Positions 1 through 10,591 are shown, counted from the stretch's first letter. The stretch: DNA of 64,000 nucleotides from Limnephilus marmoratus (GCA_917880885.1 OU862923.1:22294770-22358769); one strand, 5' to 3'. Translations and numbers: made by a program. Notes: generated from the sequence alone by a model not told the origin.

Positions 1-650
1 AATGCGAGTCTCAGAGCCCCTTTACCATAGGGTAAGCTATATATCCAGCCGATACGTGGCCGATACGTGGCCTCTAGGCAGTGGCCCACGCTGCCTGATG
101 GACAATACGGCCCTACCAGGGCCGGCTTAAACAAGTAAATGCACGTCTCGAGCCCATTTTTATCCATAATACGGCCCTGGCTATAGTGACTAGATTTTCG
201 AAGGCAGTAAGGCTTACACTGCCTTATGGACAATAGGGTCCTGCCATGGCCGGCTTAAACATGTCGGGGCCCCTAAGCAATGCACTTCTCGAGGCCCCTT
301 TACCCTAGGGACCCCTACCTGCGGGGCCCCTAGTCAGTGGCCCACACTGCCTTATGGACATTAGGGGGGACCTGCCAGGGCCGGCTTAAACATGCTGGGG
401 CCTCTATGCAATGCACGTATCGGTGCGCCTTTGCCATAGGGGCCCCTAGCTGATAAGTGGCTAACTTATGAATAATACGGCCCTGCCAGGGCCGGCTTAA
501 ACATGTCAGAGCCTCTAGGCAATGCACGTCTCAGGGCCCCTTTACCCTCGGGGCCCCTACCCAATGCGGGTCCCCTAGGCAGTTGCCTACATTTGTCTTA
601 TGGATAATACGGCACTGACTATAGTGACTGGATTTTCGAACAGTTTAAGA
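1..650. repeat. Degenerate GC-rich tandem repeat array, cut by the window edge
   Basis: The motif GCCGGCTTAAAC recurs at 121, 249, 380 and 491, giving imperfect units of about 110-130 bp. Each unit also carries blocks such as ATGCACGTCTC, GGGGCCCCTA and a TATGGACAATA-like segment. A longer segment, CTATAGTGACT followed by GATTTTCGAA, occurs near 181 and again near 609. A related block (GATTTTC, then AATTTAAGACTTG) reappears near 890, so the array may be part of a larger repeat. The GC content is far above the neighbouring AT-rich DNA. No coding potential is seen; the small open frames here are by-products of the repeat. Confidence 0.75.
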
Positions 651-749
651 CTTGTTGCATTTTTTTAACTATCTTAGAACCTTTGCAAAATGTTATTTTA
701 TTACAGATAATGTAGATAGTAATAAAATAGGCAAGTAATTAAAAAGATT

Positions 750-1345
750 TAGTGGCGGACTAACGGGGGGACTGAAGCAGTGGCCTCTGGTCCTGGCGGA
801 CCAGCGTATTTTATGAAAATTTTCAGCGTTCATAAAAAAATATTTGGGGTCCCTTTATAAAAAAATCCCTATGTGGTGCCATATTAACAAGATTTTCTAA
901 CAATTTAAGACTTGGTGCATGCAAATCGGATGTATAGTTTTTTTAATATGTTGTCAACCAGGTTGAAAAACGTAGTTTCGTGAAAAACGTCTTCCAAGTT
1001 TGCTGAAGGGTAATTTAACATACAAACTGATTAAAACGGTGTCGTATAAAAAATGATGTATCCACGTCAATTTTACGAATTTCCTTAAAACGTTCGGTGA
1101 TAGCATTATTAACAAATGAATATTTTAGAAAATTAAATTTAAAAAATGTAATTTTTTTAAAGTGCTCTGGTGCCTTGTTTAAGATTTGATCAAGGTAACA
1201 TGGAGACGCTTGAAGGCCCTTTAGGACCAGAGACCCGTGTGAACTGAATAAAAATTTTGTAAAATTACATCAACTTTTTCAACTAGGGGGGGGGCCTCAT
1301 TCAGCTTTACCGCCCCGGGCCTCTGACGGGCTTAGTCCGCCACTG
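750..1345. mobile_element. Non-autonomous DNA transposon with AGTGGCGGACTAA inverted ends
   Basis: The left end reads AGTGGCGGACTAA (751-763) and the right end is its reverse complement, TTAGTCCGCCACT (1332-1344). Weaker similarity continues inward. The ends resemble the CAGTGGCGG ends of the hAT-type element at 9544. No 8-bp duplication is preserved: the left flank is AT-rich, while the right flank runs straight into a SINE-like copy that starts near 1347. No transposase is visible inside. The assignment to hAT is by analogy only. Confidence 0.55.
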
Positions 1346-1346
1346 A

Positions 1347-1782
1347 CCGCTGCCCCGGGAACCATTTATTGGACAGCCAACATCCTTGTCCGGTCACCCC
1401 AAGTAGCTCGCTACGTTTGGTGACTTAGCAGGGGTGCCCGGGTTCATGGGGTGAGGTTTGTCTAGGTCTTGGTGGCGGTTGCGTTTGCCCGCCTACTGCA
1501 TGGCGGGCTGGATCGGATGAGACTGGTTGAGGGAGACCTTTTGATCTCTCCAGCCGGACTCTCTCGACCCATTGCCGTGCACCGCGGTGGAATGGATCCA
1601 CACGTCCTTCACTCCTGGATACATCGACCCCTAGATTCCTACCCAACCCTCACACCTTTTTTCTCCCCAGAACTTCCTCTCCTTCCTTTCCCTAAAAAGA
1701 CCCTCCATACAGCATCCCCAAAAATGACATAGGCCCTGAGGGAAATTGTTTTCCCAGGGCCTCCTGTGCGGAGCTATTGTTA
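1347..1782 (+). mobile_element. SINE-like family A, copy 1
   Basis: This is a nearly full copy of a short repeat seen nine times in the window. It starts with a CCGCTGCCCCGGGAACC block and continues through GGTCACCCCAAG and a body rich in CTTCACTCCTGG-like words. It ends with the shared tail: GACCCTCCATACAGCATCCC, then a stem-loop made of GGCCCTGAGGGAAA and TTTTCCCAGGGCC, then a TGCGGAGCTA end. That tail is the same as the 3' end of the LINE at 7565-7658. The 87-residue open frame in it (1469-1732) has no recognisable domain and is not kept in other copies, so I do not call it a gene. Confidence 0.7.
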
Positions 1783-2125
1783 AAAATTTCTTACATTCAA
1801 ATTAAATATTTTAAAATTACATAAACTTATTATAATATGTATTTGCATTTTTTTCCAGATGGAATCTTGTGCATATCACTTAAATTATTATTATTATTTT
1901 CAATAATGCCGACTATCTACAATCGAAAATTGGGAGAGGCATTTACGGGGATTGAATTAAGTGATTAGTTGAAAAATGATATAATGGTTTTAAGTGATTG
2001 TAATAAGTGATTACATCATGCAACCTGAAGATGCCTTTAACCCGGTGAGCGGCCTGTTGGGTAAAATTTACCCGAGCCAATTTATGTTACTCGATAATTT
2101 TAGTTTGCCGTGCTCAACTTTTTTT

Positions 2126-2432
2126 TTTTAAAACTCCACACAGGGGGCCTTGAAGAAAACAATTTCTCTTAGGGCCTATTTCATCTTTGGGGGTGCTGTG
2201 GAAAGGAAATAGAGGAAGTTCTTGGAAGGAAAAGGATTTAAGGGGTGGGTAGGAATCTGGGGGTCAATGTGTCCAGGAGTGACGGACGTATGAATCCATT
2301 CCTCCCACTGCAGTTCAAGGCGATGGGTCGAGAGTTCGGCTGGGGAAATCAAAAGGTCTCCCCCAACCAGTCTCACCCGATCCGGCCCGCCGCGCAGTAG
2401 GTAAAACCTAGACAAACCTTACCCCATTTTTT
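2126..2432 (-). mobile_element. SINE-like family A, copy 2
   Basis: On the minus strand this copy begins in the body and ends in the shared 3' stem-loop, seen here as CTCCACACAGGGGGCC and TTTCTCTTAGGGCC. A short poly(T) run borders it at 2120-2130, which is the element's A-tail on the other strand. It lies inside the piggyBac-like element 2041-3479 and is 5' truncated near 2432. Confidence 0.65.
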
Positions 2433-2821
2433 TTTTTTTTACAGCGAATACCGCACAAGAATCTCAAGTGCTCCCGTCTGGAGCCAGTGAGACTATGGCA
2501 TCCCCAATTGGGGTATGTTGTGAGGCTGAAGGTAGTGGGGAAGGGAAGGAGGTGGGGAAGAGGAATGTTGTTGGTGGGTGAGTTTTAACCACCTAGCGCT
2601 CGGTGTTACTATTTTTCAAAATTAATAATTCAAGTCTGATTAGTTCTACAAGATAAGAACTATTATAATTTCTGTTTGTTATGATTAAAACATTAGAATA
2701 TGTTCATTTTTTTGTGATTTTATTTAATCTATAAAATAAAAATGAATTGCTGAATGTGTTGCTAAGCGCATAACTTTCGAACGACTGCACCAAGTTGGAT
2801 AATTCTTTTTTTTGTGTGTTA

Positions 2822-3217
2822 GTTATTGTCAGGACAAGGTTTTTATAAAACTTCCGGTGAGCTCTGGCATTATGAAATTTGTATAAATAAATTGCTAAGG
2901 AAGCAGTTATTGCTATGGAAAGCGGGAGGGAGGGAGAGATGAGGGAGGGGAACCTGTGAGGGGGGAGGGGGACGTGGGAGGGGGACGTGGGAGGGGGAGG
3001 GGAACTCGGGAGGGGGGTTTGTGGGACGGAGGAAGGGGGGGGGGGAGTGGAGTGGGGAGAGGGAAGGTGGAGCTGATGGAGTGGGAATGCGAGAGGGGAA
3101 GAGGACGCAGGAGAAGAAGGGGAGGCGGAAGAGGAACGGGACGAATGGGAAAGGACACTCAGGGAGAAACAATTTCTTTATTAAATGGCCTAGCAACGCA
3201 TGCCGGGAACCAGCTAG
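2822..3217 (+). mobile_element. Helitron-like repeat with a purine-rich core
   Basis: It ends GGGAACCAGCTAG followed by T, which fits a Helitron CTAG|T terminus. It shares GGTGAGCTCTGGCATTATGA near its left end and CGCATGCCGGGAAC near its right end with the repeat at 43505-43835. Between them is an almost pure G/A tract (about 2925-3160). The overlapping open frames predicted on both strands in that tract are low-complexity by-products. The left boundary is uncertain. Confidence 0.5.
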
Positions 3218-3483
3218 TTTTATATAAAAATGGACAATTAAGTGTCATAAGTTGAATTCTCTAAGAAAAATGTTGATTCGAATAAAAATGATTAAACTAC
3301 TAACTATAACACTTTTATTCCTAGTTTCTAATAACAAGTAATTAGAAAACAGATATATACTATCTAATTAAAAATAGTAATAAGTCACGAATAAAAAAAA
3401 CGATCTAAGTCAGTATTTCGGGTGAAAATTACCCAACCTTATGCTCAATGTTACAAATTTGAACCTAACGCTCGCTGGGTTAA

Positions 3484-4446
3484 ATAAATATTCAATTACC
3501 TTGCAATAAGCACTCAAAAAAGTTTCTTACAAATTTTATTCACAAACACATGTATTTTCATTATTTCTGAGCATTCAACTTACTTAAACGCATTTTGGTC
3601 GGGGAGTTAAAGAGAAAAATTGAAGGGTGCATGGTTGGGCATTTACACACATCTACATATATCGTAGACCCTGTGCTTGTAGCTTGATTGTCACATATTC
3701 CTTTCCTATCCATCCCTATCATGTTCCTTTTCCTACCCATCCCTACATACCTGTCATTTTAACGTTATCATAATAATCAGTCGTCAATCGAAACTCGCCG
3801 CGTGCACATCCCAAATATTCCGCATCCCGCATCCGCAAACTCCAGTAAAGTACCGCGACTGATAGTCATACGAGTGCATCAACAAACTCAGCCGAGATAG
3901 AAGAGAAGTGCAGCACAGTAAGTCCTTTTCCTCCCTTTCCTTTATGTGCATTCATTTTTACTTGTGCAGTGGTCTTTCATACATTTCAAAACACATAAAA
4001 AACATTCAAGGTCCTTCGACATCCACATCCACATAAATCACACATCAGTAGTGCACAATAAAAATAAAAAAATCCATAATAAAAATAAAGTTTTTTTTTA
4101 TTTAATGCATGTGTTATCAATTTTCGGCCCATCCCTTGGGCCGGTTTGTAGCCATTTTCAGAGAAATACGTGTGTGCGCAGAAGTTGATAGAATTCATTG
4201 TCAACAACGAGTCTATCTGCCGAGTTTGAGATCGGTCGAATTTCGGGAAGTGGGTTAGTTTCCACTTCAAGATTTGCATTCATTCAAGAAAACAAAATTG
4301 AAATTAATATTTTTAATACATATTTTTCTTTCAATACTTTATTATTTTGTGTTATTTTTTAATACTTCATAAAATTATTAACCTCAAAACTGGCTTGTCC
4401 TAGCGAGGTTAAATATTGCAATGCAGTCTATAAAACCTACTACATA
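3484..4446. other. Intergenic, mostly AT-rich; one GC-richer block near 3780-3925
   Basis: No gene is recognised. The block at about 3780-3925 is richer in GC than its surroundings. It contains a TCAGT start-like motif near 3778 and ends in GCACAGTAAGTCC, which resembles a splice donor. It could be a promoter with a non-coding first exon on the plus strand, but no coding exon is seen downstream. Confidence 0.3.
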
Positions 4447-4448
4447 TA

Positions 4449-4833
4449 CAACGTGTCCGGAAACTCGTAGTACAAGCGGGAAACTGGTGAATCTACATCA
4501 CGTAGAGAACCCAAAAAACTTATTTTTTTCGATCTAAGCATTTCGATTTTAATATTATTTTTTTTCTATTTTTCCATTTTTTCGGCAACTAAAGGGTTAA
4601 AAAAATTTTTGAGCCCGGTTTACCCTTCGTTGCATTTTATAAGACATTACACAGCTGAAATCAACCCCCTAGTGAACATTTTTTTCAAATTTAACCTAAA
4701 ATATTCCAACTTCGGACCCGATTTACTCGAAAACGGAAGCTCAAATCAAAAAAAGTTAAACCACAAAATCGACTCCAAATGTGATGTGGATTCTCCAGTT
4801 TCCCGCTTGTACTACGAGTTTCCGGACACCTTG
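4449..4833. mobile_element. Tc1/mariner-type MITE with TA target duplication
   Basis: The ends are long inverted repeats. The left arm starts CAACGTGTCCGGAAACTCGT and the right arm, read in reverse complement, starts CAAGGTGTCCGGAAACTCGT. Similarity continues for about 50 bp through the GCGGGAAACTGG block. TA dinucleotides at 4447-4448 and 4834-4835 are the target duplication. There is no coding content in the 385 bp. Confidence 0.75.
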
Positions 4834-5484
4834 TATAAACAAACAATTAATAAATTAAATCAATAAATATATAATTATGATTTAGATTAGTTAATTATTA
4901 AGATATATCAAATATAAAGTATAAAATGAAGTAAGTACATAACTAAATAATCTTGAAGGTTTTCTTTTTCAGAAAGTAAATACCCAGGAATTATGTAAGA
5001 AAGACTCTAAAGCTACTTCTTACACGAAAGAAAACTGTTGGAAGCAGTGGAAGAAGTAAAAAGCAGTCGCATGAGTGGTTACCAGGCTGAGAAATTTTTC
5101 GTTATATCCAGATTAACTATTATGCTATGTTTCTGGGAGGCGAGGTAAGAAATCTACCACCATGGGCAAAGTACAGCCCTACCGCCTGAAGTTGAAAAAC
5201 AATTAGCTGAAAATCTACATTTTATGGAGAAATATGGATTCGGTGTTTCAAAAAACTAGTTTCTAAATGTATTACGTGCAAGAATTTGAAAACCCCTGTG
5301 ATTTCAGACCCAAAAAATGGCATTCTAGGTCATGATTGGTTTGCAAAGTTTTCAAAACGCAATAATTTGTGAATTAAAAAAACCTCAGCCTGTAGAAAAA
5401 GGGTGTTAGATCCATTCATAATAAATTAATATTTTGACAGACACAATCGAAAAACTAGACCTTCAAAACCGTCCTCATCAAATT

Positions 5485-7658
5485 AAAAATAATCTCGTTG
5501 AATTTAATGTCTCAAAGACCCAATATTGTCTGATTACGTCTAAAAGGGATCGAAATGAAAATCTAGTATTTTTCAACGGTAGCAATCTTCCAAACAGGCC
5601 CTCCATTGATATACTTAGTGTAACCCTAAGTGACCAGCTCAGGTATGGGGGCTCCATCGAAGCCGGAGTAAAGTTAGCCTCCCAAAAACTGGGCGTACTG
5701 TACAGGGCCCGCAGATACTTTAATAGTACAAAATTGAAATAATCAAGTTGACTGTATATATACTGATTTCTCGAAGGCTTTTGATAAAGTATCCCACAAA
5801 ATACTGATCCGAAAACTTCATGCTCTGGGAATCAGAGCAAATATATTGAGCTGGCTAAGTAGTTACATATCAGGTAGAACTTTATTTGTAAAAATAAAAT
5901 CTTTTATGTCCAAACCATTTTCCGCCACAAGTGGCGTACCGCAAGGTAGTCATCTTGGCCCAAATTTATTTCTTGTTTTTATAAACGACATAGTCAACTG
6001 CTTTAAAGACGTCAAAGTATTACTTTTCGCTGATGACATTAAATTATATAAAGAGATAACTATCATTAATCACTGTGAAATTCTTCAATCCAATATAGAC
6101 ATGCTAAAAGTTTGGTGCTCACAAAACAATCTATATTTAAATGTAGAAAAATGCAAAACTTTGACCTTTTCCAGAAAAAAAACCACACTGTTTTTCGACT
6201 ATTCAATAAATAAAATAAAATTAGAAAGAGTATCAGAAATGCGGGATCTTGGCATAATAATGGATGAGAAACTAGACTTCACGGTTCACATTCAACAAAC
6301 TGCAAATAAGGGTATGAAAACATAGGATTTGTATTAAGAACAATTAAAAACTTTGAATCGTTACAAATCATTAAACTACTGTACACATCCCTTGTTAGAA
6401 GCCTAATATAATATAACTCCATAGTCTGGTCGCCCTTCTACAAAATTCATATTCATACTATTGAAAGAATTCAAAGAAAATTTCTACGTTTTGTAAATTT
6501 TAAACTTAACATCCCTTTAGAGCACATAAATTACCCGTCGTTAATGAATACTTTAAATATTCCAACATTAGAAAACAGACGAAAAACAAACGACCTAACC
6601 TTTTATTAAAATTATTAAACTCTAAATTCGACAGTTGTGAACTCCTGCAATTATTAAATCTACATGTACCTACACGAACAACTAGACAAACATTGATATT
6701 TTATATACGTACATCTCATTCGAACTATGATTTACATTCTCCCATACAACGTTTGCATAGTCTTGGTAACAAATACTTAAACAATATGGATGCATTTGAC
6801 AATAATTTGAACTTAGCAAACTTCAAACGCCATATGTGCCAACTATTTATTTCTACCTATCCCATAAACTAATGTGAACAACAATTTTAAACATTACCTA
6901 CTTATCAACTCCTATATGTAATATTTTGTTTCTTATATTTTATGTTACCTGTATTTTGTTAACGCTTATATTTTATGTAACCTATATTTTGTTTTTAACA
7001 TATATTATGTTACTTGTATTTTGTAAACCCATTCTTTTCACTGTAATTAAAAAAAAATGTACTGCATTCTATGTAAAAGCCCTAAGGGCGTTTAAATAAA
7101 TAAATAAATAACTGCTAACCCTGTACAAATCACAAGTGCGCCCAACGGTTGAATTTGGCAGCCACCTCTGGTCTGGAGCTCCAAAATACCTGAAAAATAC
7201 CCTCGACTCTGTGCAGAAACGGGCGGTCCGTTTAATAGATTCTCCCATCTTAATAGACGGATTGCAATCTTTAGAGCACAGGTGTCGGTTGGGATGCTAT
7301 CCTTGTTCTACCGGTATTACAATGGAAGATGCTCCGAGGAATCATTGATCCCTTTGGCACCGGAGCATATTCTGGAAACACGCCAAACGCGTGCCCAACA
7401 TTTGTACATGGTTGACATTTGTCACATGAGAACAGGTCATTTCTTCGACTCGTTCTTGTGTTCAACAGCTCAGCTGTGGAATGATTGGCCGGCCTCTGTG
7501 TTTCCTCCTTCCTACAACATGGGTCTCTTCAAGACCAATGTTCATTCCTTCCTCTCCTCAAAAAGACCCTCCACACAGCATCCCAGATGACATAGGCCCT
7601 GAGGGAAACCTTTTTTCTCAGGGCCTCCTGTGTGGAGTTAAATGTAAAAAAAAAAAAA
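5485..7658 (+). mobile_element. 5'-truncated LINE (family L1), copy 1, interrupted by a second LINE
   Basis: The outer LINE is present as 5485-5738 and about 7111-7658. Translated, the parts join a thumb-domain segment (VEFNVSKTQ, then IEAGVKLASQKLGVLYRARR) to the C-terminal region (VRPTVEFGSHLWSGAPKYL, then VQKRAVRLIDSP, then a PASVFPPSYN block ending at TGA 7588-7590). The 3' UTR holds the stem-loop GGCCCTGAGGGAAA / TTCTCAGGGCC and a poly(A) run. A 5-bp duplication, AAATT, flanks it at 5480-5484 and 7659-7663. It is inserted in a pogo-like transposase gene. Clade assignment (Jockey/CR1 against RTE-BovB) is unresolved. Confidence 0.75.
5739..7110 (+). mobile_element. Jockey/CR1-like LINE fragment nested in LINE L1
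   Basis: The reverse transcriptase palm is clear. YTDFSKAFDKV (motif A, catalytic Asp) is near 5762, SGVPQGSHLGP near 5930, and FADD with LLFADDIKLY near 6025. The first uninterrupted frame runs to 6325. A frame-shifted continuation can be followed to a stop near 6872, with blocks such as RSLIEYNSIVW-like and FLRFVNF. The 3' UTR carries AAGCCCTAAGGGCG followed by a (TAAA)n tail at about 7094-7111. It is 5' truncated and inserted where the outer LINE reads TTTAATAGTA. No clear target duplication is seen. Confidence 0.75.
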
Positions 7659-8724
7659 AAATTTGGAACTTGGATGAAACTAGTTTCTCTAAAGATCCTA
7701 GCAAAACAAAAGTAGTTGGCCTTATTGGATATCCTTCCAACAGAACAATTAGTTCACCAGGAAGAGACAATACTACAGTTTTATTGGGGTGTAGTGCAGG
7801 CGGAGATAAATATCCACCCCTGATTGTCTTCAAGGGCAGGAATGTATGGGATGAGAAGACCAATCCTGAAAAGAATTTAGCCACGCAGTATGCTGCTACC
7901 AAAAACTATCTATAAAAAAAAATGAACCTGCTAAAATAAAACAGACGAAAGTTACACATGGTGCGGAGGTCATAACGCATGATGATGTCGTAGAGCATTT
8001 AAAAAACAAACTAAATGATTCGAAGAAGAAAATTTGTTCAAACAAGAAGTCTAAAGTGATTAATAAAAAATTGAAACAAAAAAACGCCAAGTCTGGCGTC
8101 CGATACACCTGTCAGAGAATCTGATTGGAAGTCTTGTTCTGAAGATGAATGCGACTATTTCCAAAATCTATTAATTGAAGACGTAGAAACAAACAAAATA
8201 ACATACTTTTAGAAGTTATGTCTATTGACATTAATGACATTTTGCAAGAAGTGGGTGTACAACCAAATTTAAATGTTTAGACAAAAGTTGGTGATTGGAT
8301 ACTTGCTAAATTTATAGCGAAGAAGAGCCTCAAACATTACATAGGAAATATTATAAACATTGATGAATACAAGAAGACAGTCAAATACGTACGAAGGGTT
8401 TCACATTTAACCAGAGAAAATCATAACGTATTTTCATTCCCGAAAGTTGATGACATACCCAAAATATATGTATAAAAAAATAAAAAACCCCTATATATAT
8501 ATTATTATATACTTAATATTGTTAGTAATTGTGAAAAATAATACTAATACATAAAAAAAAGTTTGTTTTTTTTTGCCCCATCACTAGTCATAAAATGTTG
8601 CACTTCCCCAATCTGCCAAATAATGTTTGATTTATGATGTATATTCCACTATATTCAAAAAAATTAAATGGTGAAATTGTGTGTTTATTGCGTTTGATTG
8701 GATTGGCAATTAAACATTTGGTAA

Positions 8725-9416
8725 ATTTTTGAGATCGCTGGCAATGGTTAATATGCACTTTTTTTTTGAAAAAATCTTTTGATTCACCTTAATTACATTA
8801 AAAGACAACTATTTGCATTGGGGGAAGTGGAAAATATTTCATTCTAAATTTCGATTACGTAAAATTAAAATTAGCTTTCATTCTGTGAAACGAGACCGTC
8901 CATTTTCAAACATTATTTTCAAATGTCATTTTGTTATGTTGGTATTCTTGTTACTGTACGAAAAGATGCTAGAGCAAAGCGTAGCAGACTTCATGGGAAT
9001 TCTAGGTTTGTGTAACATGGTTTGTGATACAAAAGAAAGTGCCCCTTTATAATGCCTACTCGCGTCAAGGCAAGAAAAACATCCCAGTTTTCAAGTAGTT
9101 TAGCGGCTACGCTAGGTTTGTGTAACGTGGTTTGTGATTCAAATGAAAGTGCCCCGTACCTTCAAAATCTTCTAGCCATTCGTTATACATTCAAGTGTAT
9201 CAGGAATACCAACATACCAAAGTGACAGCGAATGAGCTAATAGCTAATGGCGTACAATCTCACAAGACGAAAGCTAATTTTACGTAATCGAAATTTAGAA
9301 TGTAATATTTTCCACTTCCCCCAATGCAAAGAGTTGCCTTTTAATGTAATTAAGGTGAATCAAAAGGTTTTTTAAAAAAAAGTGCATATTAACCGTTGCC
9401 AGCGATCTCCAAAAAT
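8725..9416. mobile_element. Non-autonomous element with ~150-bp terminal inverted repeats
   Basis: The left arm (8725 to about 8880) and right arm (about 9265-9416) are inverted copies. GAGATCGCTGGCAA pairs with TTGCCAGCGATCTC, and the GGGGGAAGTGGAAAATAT block pairs with ATATTTTCCACTTCCCCC. TAA trinucleotides at 8722-8724 and 9417-9419 may be a 3-bp target duplication. The middle holds a ~50-bp direct repeat, CTAGGTTTGTGTAAC plus AAAGTGCCCC, at about 9003 and 9113. No protein is recognised. Confidence 0.65.
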
Positions 9417-9543
9417 TAATAAACATTTTTATTCATTTAGCCAATAATAAAAATATTAAGCAAGACTTCTTTGATGAAAATACTTAAAAATCAAATTAAA
9501 ACAATAGATTAACTTCTGATGATAAAACAATTTGATTAAGGAA

Positions 9544-9826
9544 CAGTGGCGGCTCGTGACTTTTGGGTGTGCTAGAGTGCTAATATTAAAAAAATGGAAT
9601 TATCAATGTTGTAGCCGAAAAAAAGAATTTTTTTTTTTGAAAATTTTCGTATGAAAAATTTCAGGAAGTTTCAGTTTGGTGGTGTGCCGCACCGGTTTCC
9701 TGAAAAATCTTCATACAAAACACCGATTTTTGAAAAAAATATATATTTTTCGCATACGACAACATCCATGATGCATTTATTTAATATTAGCACCCTAGCA
9801 CACCCAAAAGTCACGAGCCGCCACTG
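9544..9826. mobile_element. hAT-type MITE with 8-bp duplication TTAAGGAA
   Basis: TTAAGGAA occurs at 9536-9543 and again at 9827-9834, directly abutting inverted ends CAGTGGCGGCTCGTGACTTT and its complement. The similarity of the arms extends about 35 bp to a GTGTGCTAG block. An exact 8-bp duplication with CAGTGGCG ends points to the hAT superfamily. The 283-bp interior has no coding capacity, so the element needs transposase supplied elsewhere. Confidence 0.88.
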
Positions 9827-9834
9827 TTAAGGAA

Positions 9835-10461
9835 TAGTCAATATTCCTTGTATAAAAATTAGAATGCGTTAGGATAATGCTGTGACGTATGGGATAACTT
9901 TAAACTTCATCTATTCATTTTGTACAGCGCTCTTACCTCAACTCACCTTACATAGATGTATTTAAAAAAATATATAATTTATGGTGATATAAAGAGTTAA
10001 AATAAAGCATTAGACATTAAAGGTTGACAATTATAGCGGTAAAGAGAGTAAGAATGATTTTGATATACCCTAAGAATAAAAACATAATTAAAATAAATAA
10101 AGAAGTTGCTTTTATGAAGTTTGCACTGCGAATTATATCATCTATCATTCCTTCGTCCTTCTGTTTTACTCAAGAGATTGTTATTCACAACATTTGCAAT
10201 GAATAAGCCTCTAAAGTCTATAAATTACATTGCAGCAGTGAACCGATACTAATAGGATAATTAAGTGCATATTACAGATAAATGATTGAACAGATAAGGA
10301 ACAATAAACCTATTGCTTATTCATAAAAACATGTACAACCACTGCTCTTAAAGTTAGGGATAGATTTTAATTAAATTTGGGCATATTTCTGGAAAAGTAA
10401 TTAATCTGGTAAAGTAAGACGGTTTTAACAATGAATCATTCAAATTGAAAACTTTACTTAC
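9835..10461. other. AT-rich intergenic or intronic DNA
   Basis: No repeat or gene is recognised. If the minus-strand testin-like exon at 10462-10591 is real, this is the start of its first coding intron, which begins with GTAAGTAAAG. Confidence 0.4.
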
Positions 10462-10591
10462 CACAAGTATTGCAAGCTGCTCCAGCCCCACTATCATGTC
10501 CAAGTTTTCCTTTACTTAATTTTTCCCTCTGTCTTTCCAGTTTGGAAAGCCATGCAGGCGCCTCTGCCGTCTCAATACATGATCCCGACAT
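10462..10591 (-). CDS. First coding exon of a testin/limpet-like PET-LIM protein (partial)
   Basis: On the minus strand an ATG at 10591-10589 opens a 43-codon exon, beginning MSGSCIETAEAPAWLSKLE, that ends with a good splice donor (G|GTAAGTAAAG at 10461). A splice acceptor with a pyrimidine tract (TTTTGTTTATTAG) lies 12 bases before the ATG, implying an upstream non-coding exon. The segment LGHDSGAGAACNTC resembles, from memory, the start of testin and of the insect limpet/Lmpt family, where a LGHExGxGAPCLxC motif opens the cysteine-rich N-terminal domain before PET and LIM domains. Those proteins are cytoskeletal adaptors at focal adhesions or muscle. The remaining exons should lie further left on this strand. 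I did not find them here, so they are probably outside the window. Confidence 0.6.

Larger units (their letters stand above)
2041..3479. mobile_element. piggyBac-like non-autonomous element flanked by TTAA
   Basis: The left end is TTAA (2037-2040) followed by CCCGGTGAGCG. The right end is CGCTCGCTGGG followed by TTAA (3480-3483). Subterminal blocks also match in inverted orientation: GGGTAAAATTTACCCGA on the left and TCGGGTGAAAATTACCC on the right. TTAA duplication with CCC ends is the piggyBac hallmark. Inside are a SINE-like copy (2126-2432) and a Helitron-like repeat (about 2822-3217). A second TTAACCAC end-like motif near 2585 could be another terminus, so the internal structure may be compound. 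No transposase remains. Confidence 0.55.
4985..8475 (+). pseudogene. Decayed pogo/jerky-like DDE transposase, split by a LINE
   Basis: Frame-shifted but recognisable pieces follow the order of a pogo/jerky-type transposase. An N-terminal psq-like and CENP-B-like helix-turn-helix region lies at about 4985-5483. The DDE_1 core starts at 7659 with the motif WNLDETSFSKDPSK, which contains the first catalytic Asp, and runs to about 7910 through PPLIVFKG. A C-terminal segment containing VGDWILAKF and VKYVRRVSHL lies at about 8290-8475. The reading frame is interrupted exactly at the codon boundary His-Gln-Ile|Trp by a LINE (5485-7658), and it resumes after it. Much of the middle of the DDE domain is missing and stops are frequent, so it is dead. 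The terminal inverted repeats were not found. Confidence 0.75.

Noticed and set aside
2870..3255. Several overlapping Pro/Ser- or Gly/Arg-rich ORFs on both strands
   Set aside because: They are translations of a nearly pure purine tract inside a Helitron-like repeat; frames on both strands are open because of low complexity.
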